64,000 nt of DNA, taken from assembly GCA_905221605.1 (NCBI GenBank), contig CAJNDS010002290.1:919501-983500 (forward strand), given 5' to 3'. Positions within the stretch are counted from its first letter, which is position 1. Every line of letters begins with the position of its first letter. The notes beneath the pieces are model-generated. The model saw only the letters and a program-made list of their open reading frames with translations. It was not told where the DNA came from and ran no database searches. The stretch comes from Symbiodinium natans. Lineage: Eukaryota; Sar; Dinophyceae; Suessiales; Symbiodiniaceae. This document shows, piece after piece, positions 44,813-53,386 of the stretch. The translations under genes and the position numbers were made by a program.

Positions 44813-44870
44813 GGTGTAGGGTCTAGGGTCTAGGGTCTAGGGTCTAGGGTCTAGGGTCTAGGGTTTAGGG
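44813..44870. repeat. Variant array (TCTAGGG)n
   Basis: Seven to eight copies of TCTAGGG between TTTAGGG units. The complementary CCCTAGA variant forms its own array at 45475-45525. Confidence 0.92.
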
Positions 44871-45129
44871 TTTAGGGTTTAGGCTTGTTGATCAGCATTC
44901 GGTACCTAGCCCCCCCCCCAATCTAAGACCCTTTCAGGGACTACACAAGGGAACACACTTCCCAAACTCCCTAAAACCCTGGGGTCTGAACCCCAACCCT
45001 ATAGACCCTAACCTGCAGCTCATTCTGAATGACAAAACCGTGGGGCTTGCGGTGTGTCTGTGCCGGGGTCGTGATGTCAGCTGCTGACATGGGCTACAAG
45101 TTGCTCGCAGCCATCCGTAAACTCGGAGG

Positions 45130-45275
45130 GTAGTTGCATGGGCCCTGAATATGGTCCCTAACCTCCTTTAAAGGGTTCTGATGTATGCGCCCTTCATTTG
45201 TACAGGGTACATAATTAAGGGGCCTATAAGGGGTACCCCTTTAAGGGCCATGCTAAACGACTATGAAACCACCCT
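45130..45275. repeat. Dispersed repeat shared with 2.69-2.78 kb
   Basis: GGGCCCTGAATATGGTCCCT and AAAGGGTTCTGA-GTATG words recur in the same order at about 2692-2740; partial copies near 32240 and 54228. Confidence 0.6.
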
Positions 45276-45474
45276 TAGATAAACCCTAAACCCCTAGAAG
45301 CCGAAAACAGCCTAAAGCCCTAAAACCTACAACCCTACCCTCCGACCTTGGGTCGTTGTCTGGAGGTCCCCTGCATATTGGCATTCCCAACAGATGAAAG
45401 GGGCTTTGCTTTAGAACACCCCTGAACTAAACCCTAAACCCTAAACCCTAAACCCTAAACCCTAATCCCTAATC

Positions 45475-45525
45475 CCTAGACCCTAGACCCTAGACCCTAG
45501 ACCCTAGACCCTAGACCCTAGACCC
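45475..45525. repeat. Variant array (CCCTAGA)n
   Basis: About seven copies of CCCTAGA inside a CCCTAAA array. It mirrors the TCTAGGG array 650 bp upstream, so the two ends of this intron carry the same variant in inverse orientation. Confidence 0.92.
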
Positions 45526-45595
45526 TAAACCCTAAACCCTAAACCCTAAACCCTAAACCCTAGCCCTGGTGAACCGAAAGCCCTCCAGCACGCAG

Positions 45596-45673
45596 GTGCG
45601 GACGCAATACGCGACGCTGCACATGCACGTCCGAGTGAACTCAGGAGAGGAAGAGATGGCGTGGACACGAGAC
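45596..45673 (+). CDS. Candidate exon: VRTQYATLHMHVRVNSGEEE...
   Basis: 26 codons to MAWTRD. Acceptor cacgcag, preceded by CCCTAAA. One of the clearest unassigned frames. A loose likeness to the EAA-like loop of peroxisomal ABC transporters (MH.R...N..EE.A) is not backed by other exons. Confidence 0.5.
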
Positions 45674-47334
45674 CCTAACACCCAAACCCTCTCTGAACCT
45701 GAAACCTAAACCCCAAAATCCTCAACCCCGAGCCCTAAAGCCTTAAACCCCGGAAGGTTTTGGGCGTCTAACTTCTCGCTTGCATCCATTATGAGTCCTC
45801 GAGCCTAGGCTTCGCGCTTAGGCACTTTGGGGCCTTGCGCCTCGCCAGCTCAACCCCGCAACCCTGAGACCCCAAACCCTCAGACCCCAAGCCCGAGACC
45901 CCGGTTTAGGCTTGGGGTTGAGCGTTTGAACCCAAACCCTATAGTATATGCATGTGGTTACATATATATATATATATATGTATAGACCCAGAACCCTCAA
46001 CCCAATAAAGAACACGCCCAACCATCGTCCCAGGCCTCATGGCCCTTCTTTGTCCAAGATCAGACCCTCGAGGCTCCAGGCTCAAGCCCTCCTAAAAAAC
46101 ACAGGGTTTAGGATTTGGGGTTTAGGGGGTGTTTTTGGGGGGTTTTGGGTTTAGGGTTGAGGGTTTGGATTGACAGGACCCTTCTGCAGGGAAGATGGCC
46201 GAGGGATGGATGCCCCTCGTCTGCAAATCCGTGTAGGAGTTTAGAGTTTAGAGTTTTGGGTTTAGGGTTTAGGGTTTAGGGTTTAGGGTTTTCGGTTTAT
46301 CCAGACTTCAGAGACTTTAGGGTTTTTGGAGTTTGGGGTATAGGGTGGAGCGAAGCCCGACTCATAGCAGGCACAATTATAGCCAGTAGTACCAATACCG
46401 GCGCCCGATCGCGCGTGTATGCGCATGTCTGTGTGTGTATATATATATACAGTCATGTGTATGTATATGTGCATAGTGATTTTAAGGGGCCAAGTTTGGT
46501 AGTTGTCTAGCTTCGTGTGTTGCTGCAACACTGGGCCACAAGCGACATGGAAAGCTCCTGAAATCTAGCTGACGGAGCACTGGTTCAGTGGGGTTAGGGT
46601 TTATGGTTTACGGTTTTCTGGGTCAGGGCTTAGGGCTTAACTGGAGGGCTTAAGCACTCGACCCTAAACCCTACGTGCGTGATTGTCATTTTTTGAGTCG
46701 GCAGATGCAGTTGGGCATTTTTGGGCCTCTTGAGAGATCCCGGCCTCAAACTGGTTGACTTTCCCCGCATCGTAGACCCCCTCCTTATTAAGCCACCCGA
46801 TCCTTGAACTGGAACCCTAACCCCTAAACGCTTATAAAGGGCGGGTGCTCAAAAAACTGACTTTTAATTTTGGCCCTCTCTTGGCCTTCCCCGGGACCTC
46901 CCTGGGACGTGCTGGGACCCCCTTGGGACCCCCAACAGCTGCCGCCGAAAATCGATTCCTTTGACTCTCGGACCCAACCCCGAACGTCCTGAAACTGAAT
47001 AAGTTTTTAGAAGTGGACTGTTGCCTTGAGTTTAGGCCTAAACCCTAAAAGGAATAGGTTTGGGTGGCTTTGCCGCCTCGGACGGCGCGGGGTGGGAGAA
47101 AAGTGTTAGACGGCCCTCCACAATCGGGCCAAAGCTGCTCTTCGCACCTCACGAAGCTGTCGAGCTTGTTCCAAAACCTAACCTTCACAGCATCTACGCC
47201 CTATCACAGCATACCCTAAACCCTAAACCCTAAACCCTAAACCCTAAACCCTAAACCCTAAACCCTAAACCCTAAACCCTAAACCCTAAACCCTAAACCC
47301 TAAACCCTAAACCCCAACTCTTTCTGAGGCGCAG
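45674..47334. other. Stretch without recognised gene
   Basis: Telomeric variants, TA runs (45961-45980, 46438-46449), and a unique G+C-rich segment 46700-47150. Ends with a 100-bp CCCTAAA array (47213-47312). A frame GKMAEGWMPLVCKSV before a TAG near 46227 is too weak to call. Confidence 0.45.
47213..47312. repeat. CCCTAAA array
   Basis: About 14 perfect heptamers leading into a candidate exon. Confidence 0.95.
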
Positions 47335-47405
47335 AAGCTCATGGAGATCCTAAGGGCCGACCGCACCATCTTCGCCGCCCCTGCCACGCTTGGGGGCTGC
47401 AGCTG
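47335..47405 (+). CDS. Candidate exon: KLMEILRADRTIFAAPATLG
   Basis: 23 codons plus two bases, acceptor ggcgcag, gtttag donor, perfect C-rich/G-rich bracket. It is the last exon-like piece before the coding island. Unidentified. Confidence 0.5.
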
Positions 47406-47933
47406 GTTTAGGGTTTAGGGTTTAGGGTTTAGGGTTTTGGGTTTAGGGTTTAGGGTTCAGGGGTTAAGCCCTACCCTGAAGCCTGGGGTGTAGGGCCGCG
47501 GGTCTGGGGCTTAGGGCTCAGTGGTTTGGGGTTGTGAGTTTTGAGTTTTCAAGGCTTGAAGGGATCAACGCTTCGGCTTCGATTTCCTGAAGGCGCGGAA
47601 TAGGACTGCCTCACCCGAAGCCCACAACCCCAAACCCACCAAACCCTGAAGCCTGTAAGACCTATAAACATTGGACCCTGAGCCTGAAACCCTAAATACT
47701 AAACCTTCCCTGCGGGTTCACTTCCAAGTGTGGTGCAAAGTGTCAGTTGTGTCGTTATTTACAGTGTATGTGTTTTTCGGCTTTGGAAGGAGAATCAGGT
47801 TTTGGGTGGCTTTTTGTTCATGTCATCATCTTGTGTGGTCAGGATAGAAATATTGGCATGACAGCGTGATAGGGCTGAAGTCTGTCTTGTCATGATGATG
47901 TAAGCATTGTAGCGGGACAGCGCTGAATCTGCC

Positions 47934-48512
47934 ATGTCGTCCCTGCGTTGGTTGGCTTTGCTGCTGAGCATTGTTCTCGTGCTTCAATGCATCGGCAGTC
48001 GCTTGCCTGCGGCTCTGCATCGTTTGGAGCGGTTCGCAGGCAACGACCTGCGGGCTCACTTTGACGTGCTCGTCTCCACGCCGTCTGTGTCCGTGAATGT
48101 GGCCCTTTTTGCTATGTTTTATGAGGATCGGTCTGGCGCGATACCATGGGTTTCTTTGGCCGAGTGCGCAGGAGCTCTTGCTTTTTGCTTGGTAACAGAG
48201 AGGAGTCGGATAGCACGCTCACCAGACGTACAAGACATGGCACGGCGGCATCAAATGTTGATCGAGCGACGTTTTGGTGTTTTGTCGACATGGCCTCCTT
48301 TACCACATGACCTGGCGAGTCATGTGCGTGCCTGGCAGACCCGAGCTCGCGGCTCAGTGCCGTCAGAGGATTGGGTCACATCTGGCGTGGATCCAGAAAT
48401 GGCAGAGCAGACCACGGCTCCCGGCAATGTGACGGACATCTTCGCAGAGGAGTTAGACTTCGACGCATTGGCCACGGACGTGGCAACTGGGCTGGACTTA
48501 TGTTTTATGTAG
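47934..48512 (+). CDS. Putative secreted or membrane-anchored 192-aa protein
   Basis: Starts MSSLRWLALLLSIVLVLQC, a typical signal peptide or signal anchor. The rest is soluble, with an acidic C-terminal part (ELDFDALATD). I do not recognise the family. It opens the repeat-poor island at 47.7-53.2 kb, upstream of the helical frame and exon array, and may be the 5' exon of that gene: a GC donor could replace the stop at 48510. The first ATG was chosen because it begins the hydrophobic stretch. Confidence 0.55.
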   Translation: MSSLRWLALLLSIVLVLQCIGSRLPAALHRLERFAGNDLRAHFDVLVSTPSVSVNVALFAMFYEDRSGAIPWVSLAECAGALAFCLVTERSRIARSPDVQDMARRHQMLIERRFGVLSTWPPLPHDLASHVRAWQTRARGSVPSEDWVTSGVDPEMAEQTTAPGNVTDIFAEELDFDALATDVATGLDLCFM

Positions 48513-48688
48513 TTTGCATTTTCCCTATCCTGAAATTACGTCAAGAGTTTTCGCAAGACGCAAGAGACTGTGAGGAATACGAAGAGGAGTCACAGCAACT
48601 TGAAGCTTCAGAAGATGAGGTGGGCGTGGTGTGCCTGTTACTTGGTGTGCCCGTTGCTTCTTGTCATGGCTGCTAGGCTCGTAGGCAC
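48513..48688 (+). other. Short gap with two open frames
   Basis: One frame encodes an acidic stretch (EEYEEESQQLEASEDE) just before a good donor gtgggc at 48620; another encodes a hydrophobic tail ending TGA at 48689-48691. This may be an exon linking the flanking frames, but the choice cannot be made by eye. Confidence 0.35.
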
Positions 48689-49330
48689 ATGAGAGACACA
48701 CGGGCTGCGAGTGGAGCAACACCTACTGCAGCCGTGCAGGTTCTTAGCCAGTTTCAATGTAGCCGGAGCATCGTCTCCGTTTCAGGGGTCATGGAATGCA
48801 GCTCGCAGTCGTCCAGCCGGGCGGGCGTAAGCCTGTCACAGATGCTGCGTGCGATGCTGTGCGCTTTGTCACAGCAGCTGCCATCTGCGCGTGAGCAGGA
48901 ACGGTTTTGTGAAGAAGTTGTGCCAGCTTTGCTGGAGGGCTTGTCTGACATACACGGAATGGTGACCTTGGATCGGCGCAGCATCATGCATGAGATTGAC
49001 ATGCTTGTCTCACTGGCATGGTCTTTGGAGGCAGCGGTCAAGGATACGTCCGGCAAGTCAGACACTCGCATTGTGGAGTCACATCTGCATGCGCGAGGAA
49101 CATGCCAGGGCAGCTTGACCGGAAATTCCGAGGTGTACTTGATGGGGCCTGATCCTGCGCATGCTAGGGAGGCGAGAAACACCCTTCGCACATTGCGAGA
49201 GAAAGTGCAGGCATGGTCCAGCATAGTGACATGCACGACGCAACTCGAGGAGATGTGGTCTGACGTGCTTTGCTGCGCACGTGACATAGAGGTCGTCTTG
49301 GAGCATCGTGTGCAGTGCGTCCTGCTGGAC
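48689..49330 (+). CDS. Helical protein segment, spliced to the downstream exon array
   Basis: Open frame of about 213 codons to ...CVLLD. It is rich in Leu/Glu/Arg and Ser, with heptad-like stretches (EEVVPALLEGLSDI, LREKVQAWSSIV). It could end at TAG 49340. The alternative is a GC donor (gcagac) joining the 51-nt exon at 49432, because GGACGCAGA occurs at both places. No known domain recognised; the true start may lie in an upstream exon. Confidence 0.5.
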
Positions 49331-49431
49331 GCAGACATGTAGTCGACAGGGCAAGCTGTCTGGAAAAGGGTTTCATCTCCCGTAACCCCCGTAGCCGCCA
49401 AGAAGTTTCTTAACCAAGAACGACTGGGCAG

Positions 49432-49482
49432 GACGCAGAAAAGGTGGACATGGAGGATGTCTGCAGCCCAATGCCGGCACAG
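49432..49482 (+). CDS. Tandem exon copy 1: DAEKVDMEDVCSPMPAQ
   Basis: 51 nt, phase 0 on both sides, acceptor gggcag, GC donor gcgagg. It is the most diverged copy, at the 5' end of the array. Confidence 0.65.
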
Positions 49483-49655
49483 GCGAGGGATGCAAGCTCG
49501 CTTCAGGAGTGTTTGGCTCAGGGGTAAGGGGATTTTCGTTGGAGAGTCTTTAGCGACTGCGAACGTGCTCTAGCCACCCCCCTAGCCTAAACCCCTCCCG
49601 GGAAGAGCCCCCTCAGCAACAGGAAAGCAACGACCTCTCCAAAACTCCTTGGCAG

Positions 49656-49706
49656 GAAGCAGAAAGGCTCGACATGGACGACGTGTGCAGTCGAAGGCCG
49701 ACAGAG
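49656..49706 (+). CDS. Tandem exon copy 2: EAERLDMDDVCSRRPTE
   Basis: Same length and phase; acceptor ttggcag, GC donor gcgagt. Unit spacing to the next copy is 240 bp. Confidence 0.68.
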
Positions 49707-49895
49707 GCGAGTTTAGGGTTCCTGCACTGTTGACAGGGAGGGTTTGGGTTCAGGAGTGTTTGGCTGAAGGTTCAGGGTGTTGTTGTCTGAGTTTTTTTTT
49801 TTGGGCGACTGCGAACGTGCTCCAGCCTCAACCCCCCCCCTTAAGAGCACCCTAAGCAACAACAAAGCAACGACCTCTCCAAAACTCCTTGGCAG

Positions 49896-49946
49896 GAAGC
49901 AGAAAAGCTCGACATGGAGGATGTTTGCAGTCGAAGGCCGACAGAG
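49896..49946 (+). CDS. Tandem exon copy 3: EAEKLDMEDVCSRRPTE
   Basis: Almost identical to copy 2, including the intron. Acceptor ttggcag, donor gcgagt. Confidence 0.68.
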
Positions 49947-50137
49947 GCGAGTTTAGGGTTCCTGCACTGTTGACAGGGAGGGTTTGGGTTCAGGAGTGTT
50001 TGGCTGAAGGTTCAGGGTGTTGTTGTCTGAGTAGCTTTTTTTGGGCGACTGCGAACGTGCTCCAGCCTCAACCCCCCCCCCCTTAAGAGCACCCTAAGCA
50101 ACAACAAAGCAACGACCTTTCGAAGACGACTTGGCAG

Positions 50138-50188
50138 GAAGCAGAAAAGCTGGACATGGAAGATGTGTGCAGTGCAAGGGCGACAGAG
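50138..50188 (+). CDS. Tandem exon copy 4: EAEKLDMEDVCSARATE
   Basis: Keeps length, phase, acceptor and GC donor. Third-position changes (CTG, GAA, GTG) leave most residues unchanged. Confidence 0.68.
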
Positions 50189-50379
50189 GCGAGTTTGGGG
50201 TTCGTGCAGACAGGGAGGGTTTGGGTTCAGGAGTGTTTGGCTGAGGAATGAGGGCATTATGGTTTGAGGGTTTTTGGGCGACTGGGAACGTGCTGTAGCC
50301 TAAACCCCCGCCTCCCGTTAAGAGCACCCTATACCCGAAGCAACAAGCAAGCAACGACCTGTCCAAAACGACTTGGCAG

Positions 50380-50454
50380 GAAGCAGCAAAGCTCGACATG
50401 GACGATGTCGGCAAGAAAGACGCGGCAAAGGCCAGGTCGAGCGCGGAGAAGTAG
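50380..50454 (+). CDS. Tandem exon copy 5, terminal: EAAKLDMDDVGKKDAAKARS
   Basis: Begins like the others after ttggcag but runs on through the donor position (gccagg) to SAEK and TAG at 50452-50454. This gives the array a natural C-terminus. Confidence 0.65.
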   Translation, partial: EAAKLDMDDVGKKDAAKARSSAEK

Positions 50455-50609
50455 CTGTAAAGTAGGTGCGCGCAGTAGTGGCAGAGTGTGCGGTGCACGT
50501 TTGTTGCAGTGAAGGGTTCAGTTTAGTGCAAGAGCCCCAAGCCAAACTCCGCAAACGCCACCAGAACGATGTAGCCTTTGGGGTTCAGAGAAGCCGTGGT
50601 GTAGGAACC

Positions 50610-52046
50610 ATGCCGAAGCGGAAATGGCAAAGCCAAACCTGCCAGTTCTGTCACTGCCCTGGGCATAACTTGCGAGGGTGCCCGAAACTTGCACAGAAAG
50701 TTTTCAAGGCAGTGCAGCGCAAGCACAGTGCCGACAAAGTGGCAGATGCCGTGAAGCAAGGAGCGAGTTCGTTTGCTGTGTGCGGCATCCAGGTGAGATA
50801 CGGCTCGCGCAAAAGTGCAAAGAAAGCGGAGAACCGTCGTGTCAGGCAGGTCCACCGCGGGACTCGTGGCATTTCCAGTGCGAGAAAGAAAGAGAAGCGC
50901 AGAACTGGAAAGACTTGGAACGAGCAAAGACGGACAGAGAAGCGAAAGACGAAGAATGACAAGCTGGTTCAGGCGGCTTTGCAGTTTGATGCCATAGGAA
51001 AGGCCTGGTCAGAGCTGAAGCTGCACGGGTTCGTCAAAAGTGGCATGCGGGGTGGCATGGCGAGCTTCCCTTGTCCCAATTGCAACGACACGTGCGTGTG
51101 CAGTGTGGCCCTGAATTCCAGGCAGCGGAGAAGTACAGCAGAGAGACAGAAACACGTAGAATGGCTGCAGAAGAGTGGGAGGCAGATGAACACCATGTGG
51201 TTTCGCGGCACAAAGTGCGGCAATCCCATCTCCTGTATCCGCTTCACACACCTGCCACAAATGAAGTACGGCATGCCCCTTCCGCAGATAGTCGACTTCA
51301 TCAAAGAGTTTACAGACCGACCAGTGCCGAATTTCCAGGACATCTGCAAGCGCGTAGGTGTCAGCCGTTCCTCTTCGTCCAGGAGCCTCTTTCAGTTTCT
51401 CCTCCAGAAGGAGGCGTTTCTGGGATACCGGCTCATGCAGAAAGTCCGGCTCAGCGGCGTAGTAGAAGCAGATGGGACGGCCCTCAAGTTGTACAAACGA
51501 CGGGGCCACAACAACTTCGTTGCCTTATGGGGGCTCGTCGAGCGGCCGCAGAACCAGCAGCCGCCGCGGATGGTCGTGTACATGATGCCTGTGAAGCAAG
51601 TGGCGCACAACGCTGTGTGCCCTGTAGAAAGCAGAGCTGACGTCTTGTCCTGCAGAGGCTTAGAGCATCTCGTCAGCCAAGAGACCGACAGCGGCAAGGT
51701 CGCCAGCTTACTTGTGACGGACGGCGCCCAGCTGTATGAGCGGCTTGCCAAGGAGCATAGCCTCAAGCATCGGTACGTTGTCCACTCCAAGGGTCAGTTT
51801 GCCAAGAAGCAGCGCATCAGTGGCCGAGGCACGATCAATGTAAACACTGGTTTGATAGACCAGCGGTGGTCTGGCATCAAACAATACATCCCAAAGAGCT
51901 TGAACGGTAGCAGCAAGGAAGCCAAGACGCCTACTTTTTGCCCGCACCTGTGGGCGTACTTGTACAGTTGGTGGCTGAGAACACATTTCCCGAGCGCAAA
52001 GCGCCGCAGGGAACTGCTTGCTCAGGCCTTTCGGGATGAAGCCTGA
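50610..52046 (+). CDS. IS1595/ISXO2-type (Merlin-like) DDE transposase with zinc knuckle
   Basis: 478 residues from the first ATG (an open frame continues 144 bp upstream). It would cut and paste a DNA transposon. Visible parts: CCHC zinc knuckle C11-x2-C14-x4-H19-x4-C24; basic linker (60-120); Cys cluster CPNC...CVC (155-164); HTH-like ICKRVGVSRSSSS (245-257); and the catalytic domain with VEADGT (D288), LVTDGAQ (D371) and GLIDQRWSGIK. The last aligns with the family's NTIEGFWS..K block, placing an Asp (D417) where Glu is usual. HRYVVHSKGQF corresponds to the family's VNHS.GEYV. No frameshift or internal stop, so it may be active or recent. It lies 155 bp after the exon-array stop codon, with no telomeric repeats within. 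No certain terminal inverted repeats. Other DDE families were considered, but the HS-G-x and N-T-x-x-[DE] order favours IS1595. Confidence 0.8.
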   Translation: MPKRKWQSQTCQFCHCPGHNLRGCPKLAQKVFKAVQRKHSADKVADAVKQGASSFAVCGIQVRYGSRKSAKKAENRRVRQVHRGTRGISSARKKEKRRTGKTWNEQRRTEKRKTKNDKLVQAALQFDAIGKAWSELKLHGFVKSGMRGGMASFPCPNCNDTCVCSVALNSRQRRSTAERQKHVEWLQKSGRQMNTMWFRGTKCGNPISCIRFTHLPQMKYGMPLPQIVDFIKEFTDRPVPNFQDICKRVGVSRSSSSRSLFQFLLQKEAFLGYRLMQKVRLSGVVEADGTALKLYKRRGHNNFVALWGLVERPQNQQPPRMVVYMMPVKQVAHNAVCPVESRADVLSCRGLEHLVSQETDSGKVASLLVTDGAQLYERLAKEHSLKHRYVVHSKGQFAKKQRISGRGTINVNTGLIDQRWSGIKQYIPKSLNGSSKEAKTPTFCPHLWAYLYSWWLRTHFPSAKRRRELLAQAFRDEA

Positions 52047-52460
52047 CGCAGCTGATGCTGACGAGATGTCCAGTCTACTGCGAGCAAAGGCATGGGGTGG
52101 AGCAAGAGCTCAGCATGGGGAACAAAAACACTGCACACGCACCTGCGTTTGATCCGTGCTGCTGAGTAGTGTCCCCCCCCCGACAAGGTTGGAGTAGAGG
52201 TTTTTTGAATGTCTCTCATGTCTGCCAGGCCGAAGAAGACTTAGCACGAGATGACCTACACTTTCTCAGCCACGCGCTGCAGGCTTGCAGCCCTGTTGTC
52301 AGGTGACGTGTTATGGCATGATGTGAGTCATCCCTGACAGGAGACACCAAGCCAAGAGAACATTCTGGACAGCCCATGGACAAAGAAGTACAAGAGGTGG
52401 CACGTCGCACAGACCTCCGGAATCACGAAGCTTCAGAAGAAGGCTGCGTGGAATCCACAT

Positions 52461-52934
52461 GTGCTCCTGAGTAGCGCAGCGAGTAGTAGCACAAGTGGTC
52501 CTAGCGTGCCATGCGAAGACCGCGTGGAAGACTCTGGTGAATGTGATGATTTCATCGAAGACTTCAGCCCCGAAGTTGAGGCAGACTCCTCAAACATGAA
52601 TGAGATACCGCCAGAAGTAGAAGAGCAGCTACAGCAGGAGCGAGGTTTGATAAAGTATAGCGTGCCTGCTGTTGCAGATCGACAGCGGCGCTTCAAATGG
52701 GGCGGCTGTCCGCGCCACACAAAGTGGAGCCTTCAAGTCCATGTCGTGCGCTCCGGCCCCTCAAAGGGAGCCATATTGCTGCGATGCAGCGGCTTCTGGA
52801 AGCGGGGACGAGACCAGAAGCGGTTGTGCTTTTGGAACTGGCCCTTCCCCATGGGATTGTACAGCACCTTGCCAGCTAACATTAAGGAGCAGTACGAAGA
52901 CCTGAACATGGCACTTGCACGCGGAGCCAGATGA
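52461..52934 (+). CDS. Small protein with GRF-like zinc-finger pattern
   Basis: 157 residues from the first convenient codon. The N-terminal half is acidic and Ser-rich (DSGECDDFIEDFSPEVEADS). The C-terminal part has GGCPRH...ILLRCSGFW...LCFWNWPFP, resembling the C...RC...C.F..W pattern of GRF zinc fingers that bind nucleic acid. It follows the transposase by about 415 bp on the same strand, so it may be an accessory protein of the same element or a 3' exon of it. The start is uncertain because the listed start codon is not ATG (first ATG at 52596) and the region upstream is open in places. Confidence 0.55.
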   Translation: MLLSSAASSSTSGPSVPCEDRVEDSGECDDFIEDFSPEVEADSSNMNEIPPEVEEQLQQERGLIKYSVPAVADRQRRFKWGGCPRHTKWSLQVHVVRSGPSKGAILLRCSGFWKRGRDQKRLCFWNWPFPMGLYSTLPANIKEQYEDLNMALARGAR

Positions 52935-53014
52935 AAGAGAAGAATTGGGGCACCTATCCCCCCCCCCCCCCAAGCCCCACCCAGAAGACAAGCAAAAACC
53001 AGGAACAGGCTGTC

Positions 53015-53039
53015 ACGGAACGCGCCTAGCGCGTTCCGT
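53015..53039. other. Perfect 11-bp stem, 3-base loop
   Basis: ACGGAACGCGC-CTA-GCGCGTTCCGT, 80 bp after the GRF-like frame. It could be an RNA hairpin in the 3' UTR or part of a transposon end. Confidence 0.75.
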
Positions 53040-53282
53040 CATCAAGAGTAACATCCATAACATGTTGCGAAAAAGAAGGTGTACAGTCACTGCATCGAAA
53101 ACACCTGCAAATAACAGCATTTAACAGCATTTCCGTTCGCGGCAGGTGACGTCCGGGCCTCAGTAACCACTTCCTAAACCCAAAACACACCCTTGCAACT
53201 GAACCCGCCTGCTAAACCTTAGACCCCCAAATCCTATGGACCCCACGAGCAAACTCGGCGCTGTGGCACGGATGGGGCACCC

Positions 53283-53386
53283 CTAAACCCTAAACCCTAA
53301 ACCCTAAACGCTAAACCTTAAACCCTAAACCCTAAACCCTAAACCCTAAACCCTAAACCCTAAACCCTAAACCCTAAACCCTAAAC
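53283..53386. repeat. CCCTAAA array closing the coding island
   Basis: About 14 units; marks the return of telomere-repeat territory after 5.5 kb without long arrays. Confidence 0.93.

Larger units (their letters stand above)
49400..50400. repeat. Tandem array of ~240-bp exon-plus-intron units
   Basis: Units start about 49432, 49656, 49896, 50138 and 50380. Each intron opens with GCGAGTTTAGGG-like G-rich sequence and closes with CTCAACCCCCCCC and CTTGGCAG, the same polarity as the long introns. Confidence 0.88.

Noticed and set aside
45596-45673. Peroxisomal ABC transporter (ABCD) exon
   Set aside because: The MH.R..NS..EE.A likeness is short, and no exon with Walker A/B or the ABC signature was found nearby.
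48754-49401. Minus-strand 215-codon frame
   Set aside because: Opposite a + strand frame with better composition and splice continuity; no domain seen.
50464-52147. Inverted AGGTGCG-G--CAGT words as ends of the transposase element (50464-50476 and 52129-52145)
   Set aside because: Only about 11 matching bases with gaps and no flanking duplication; could be chance.
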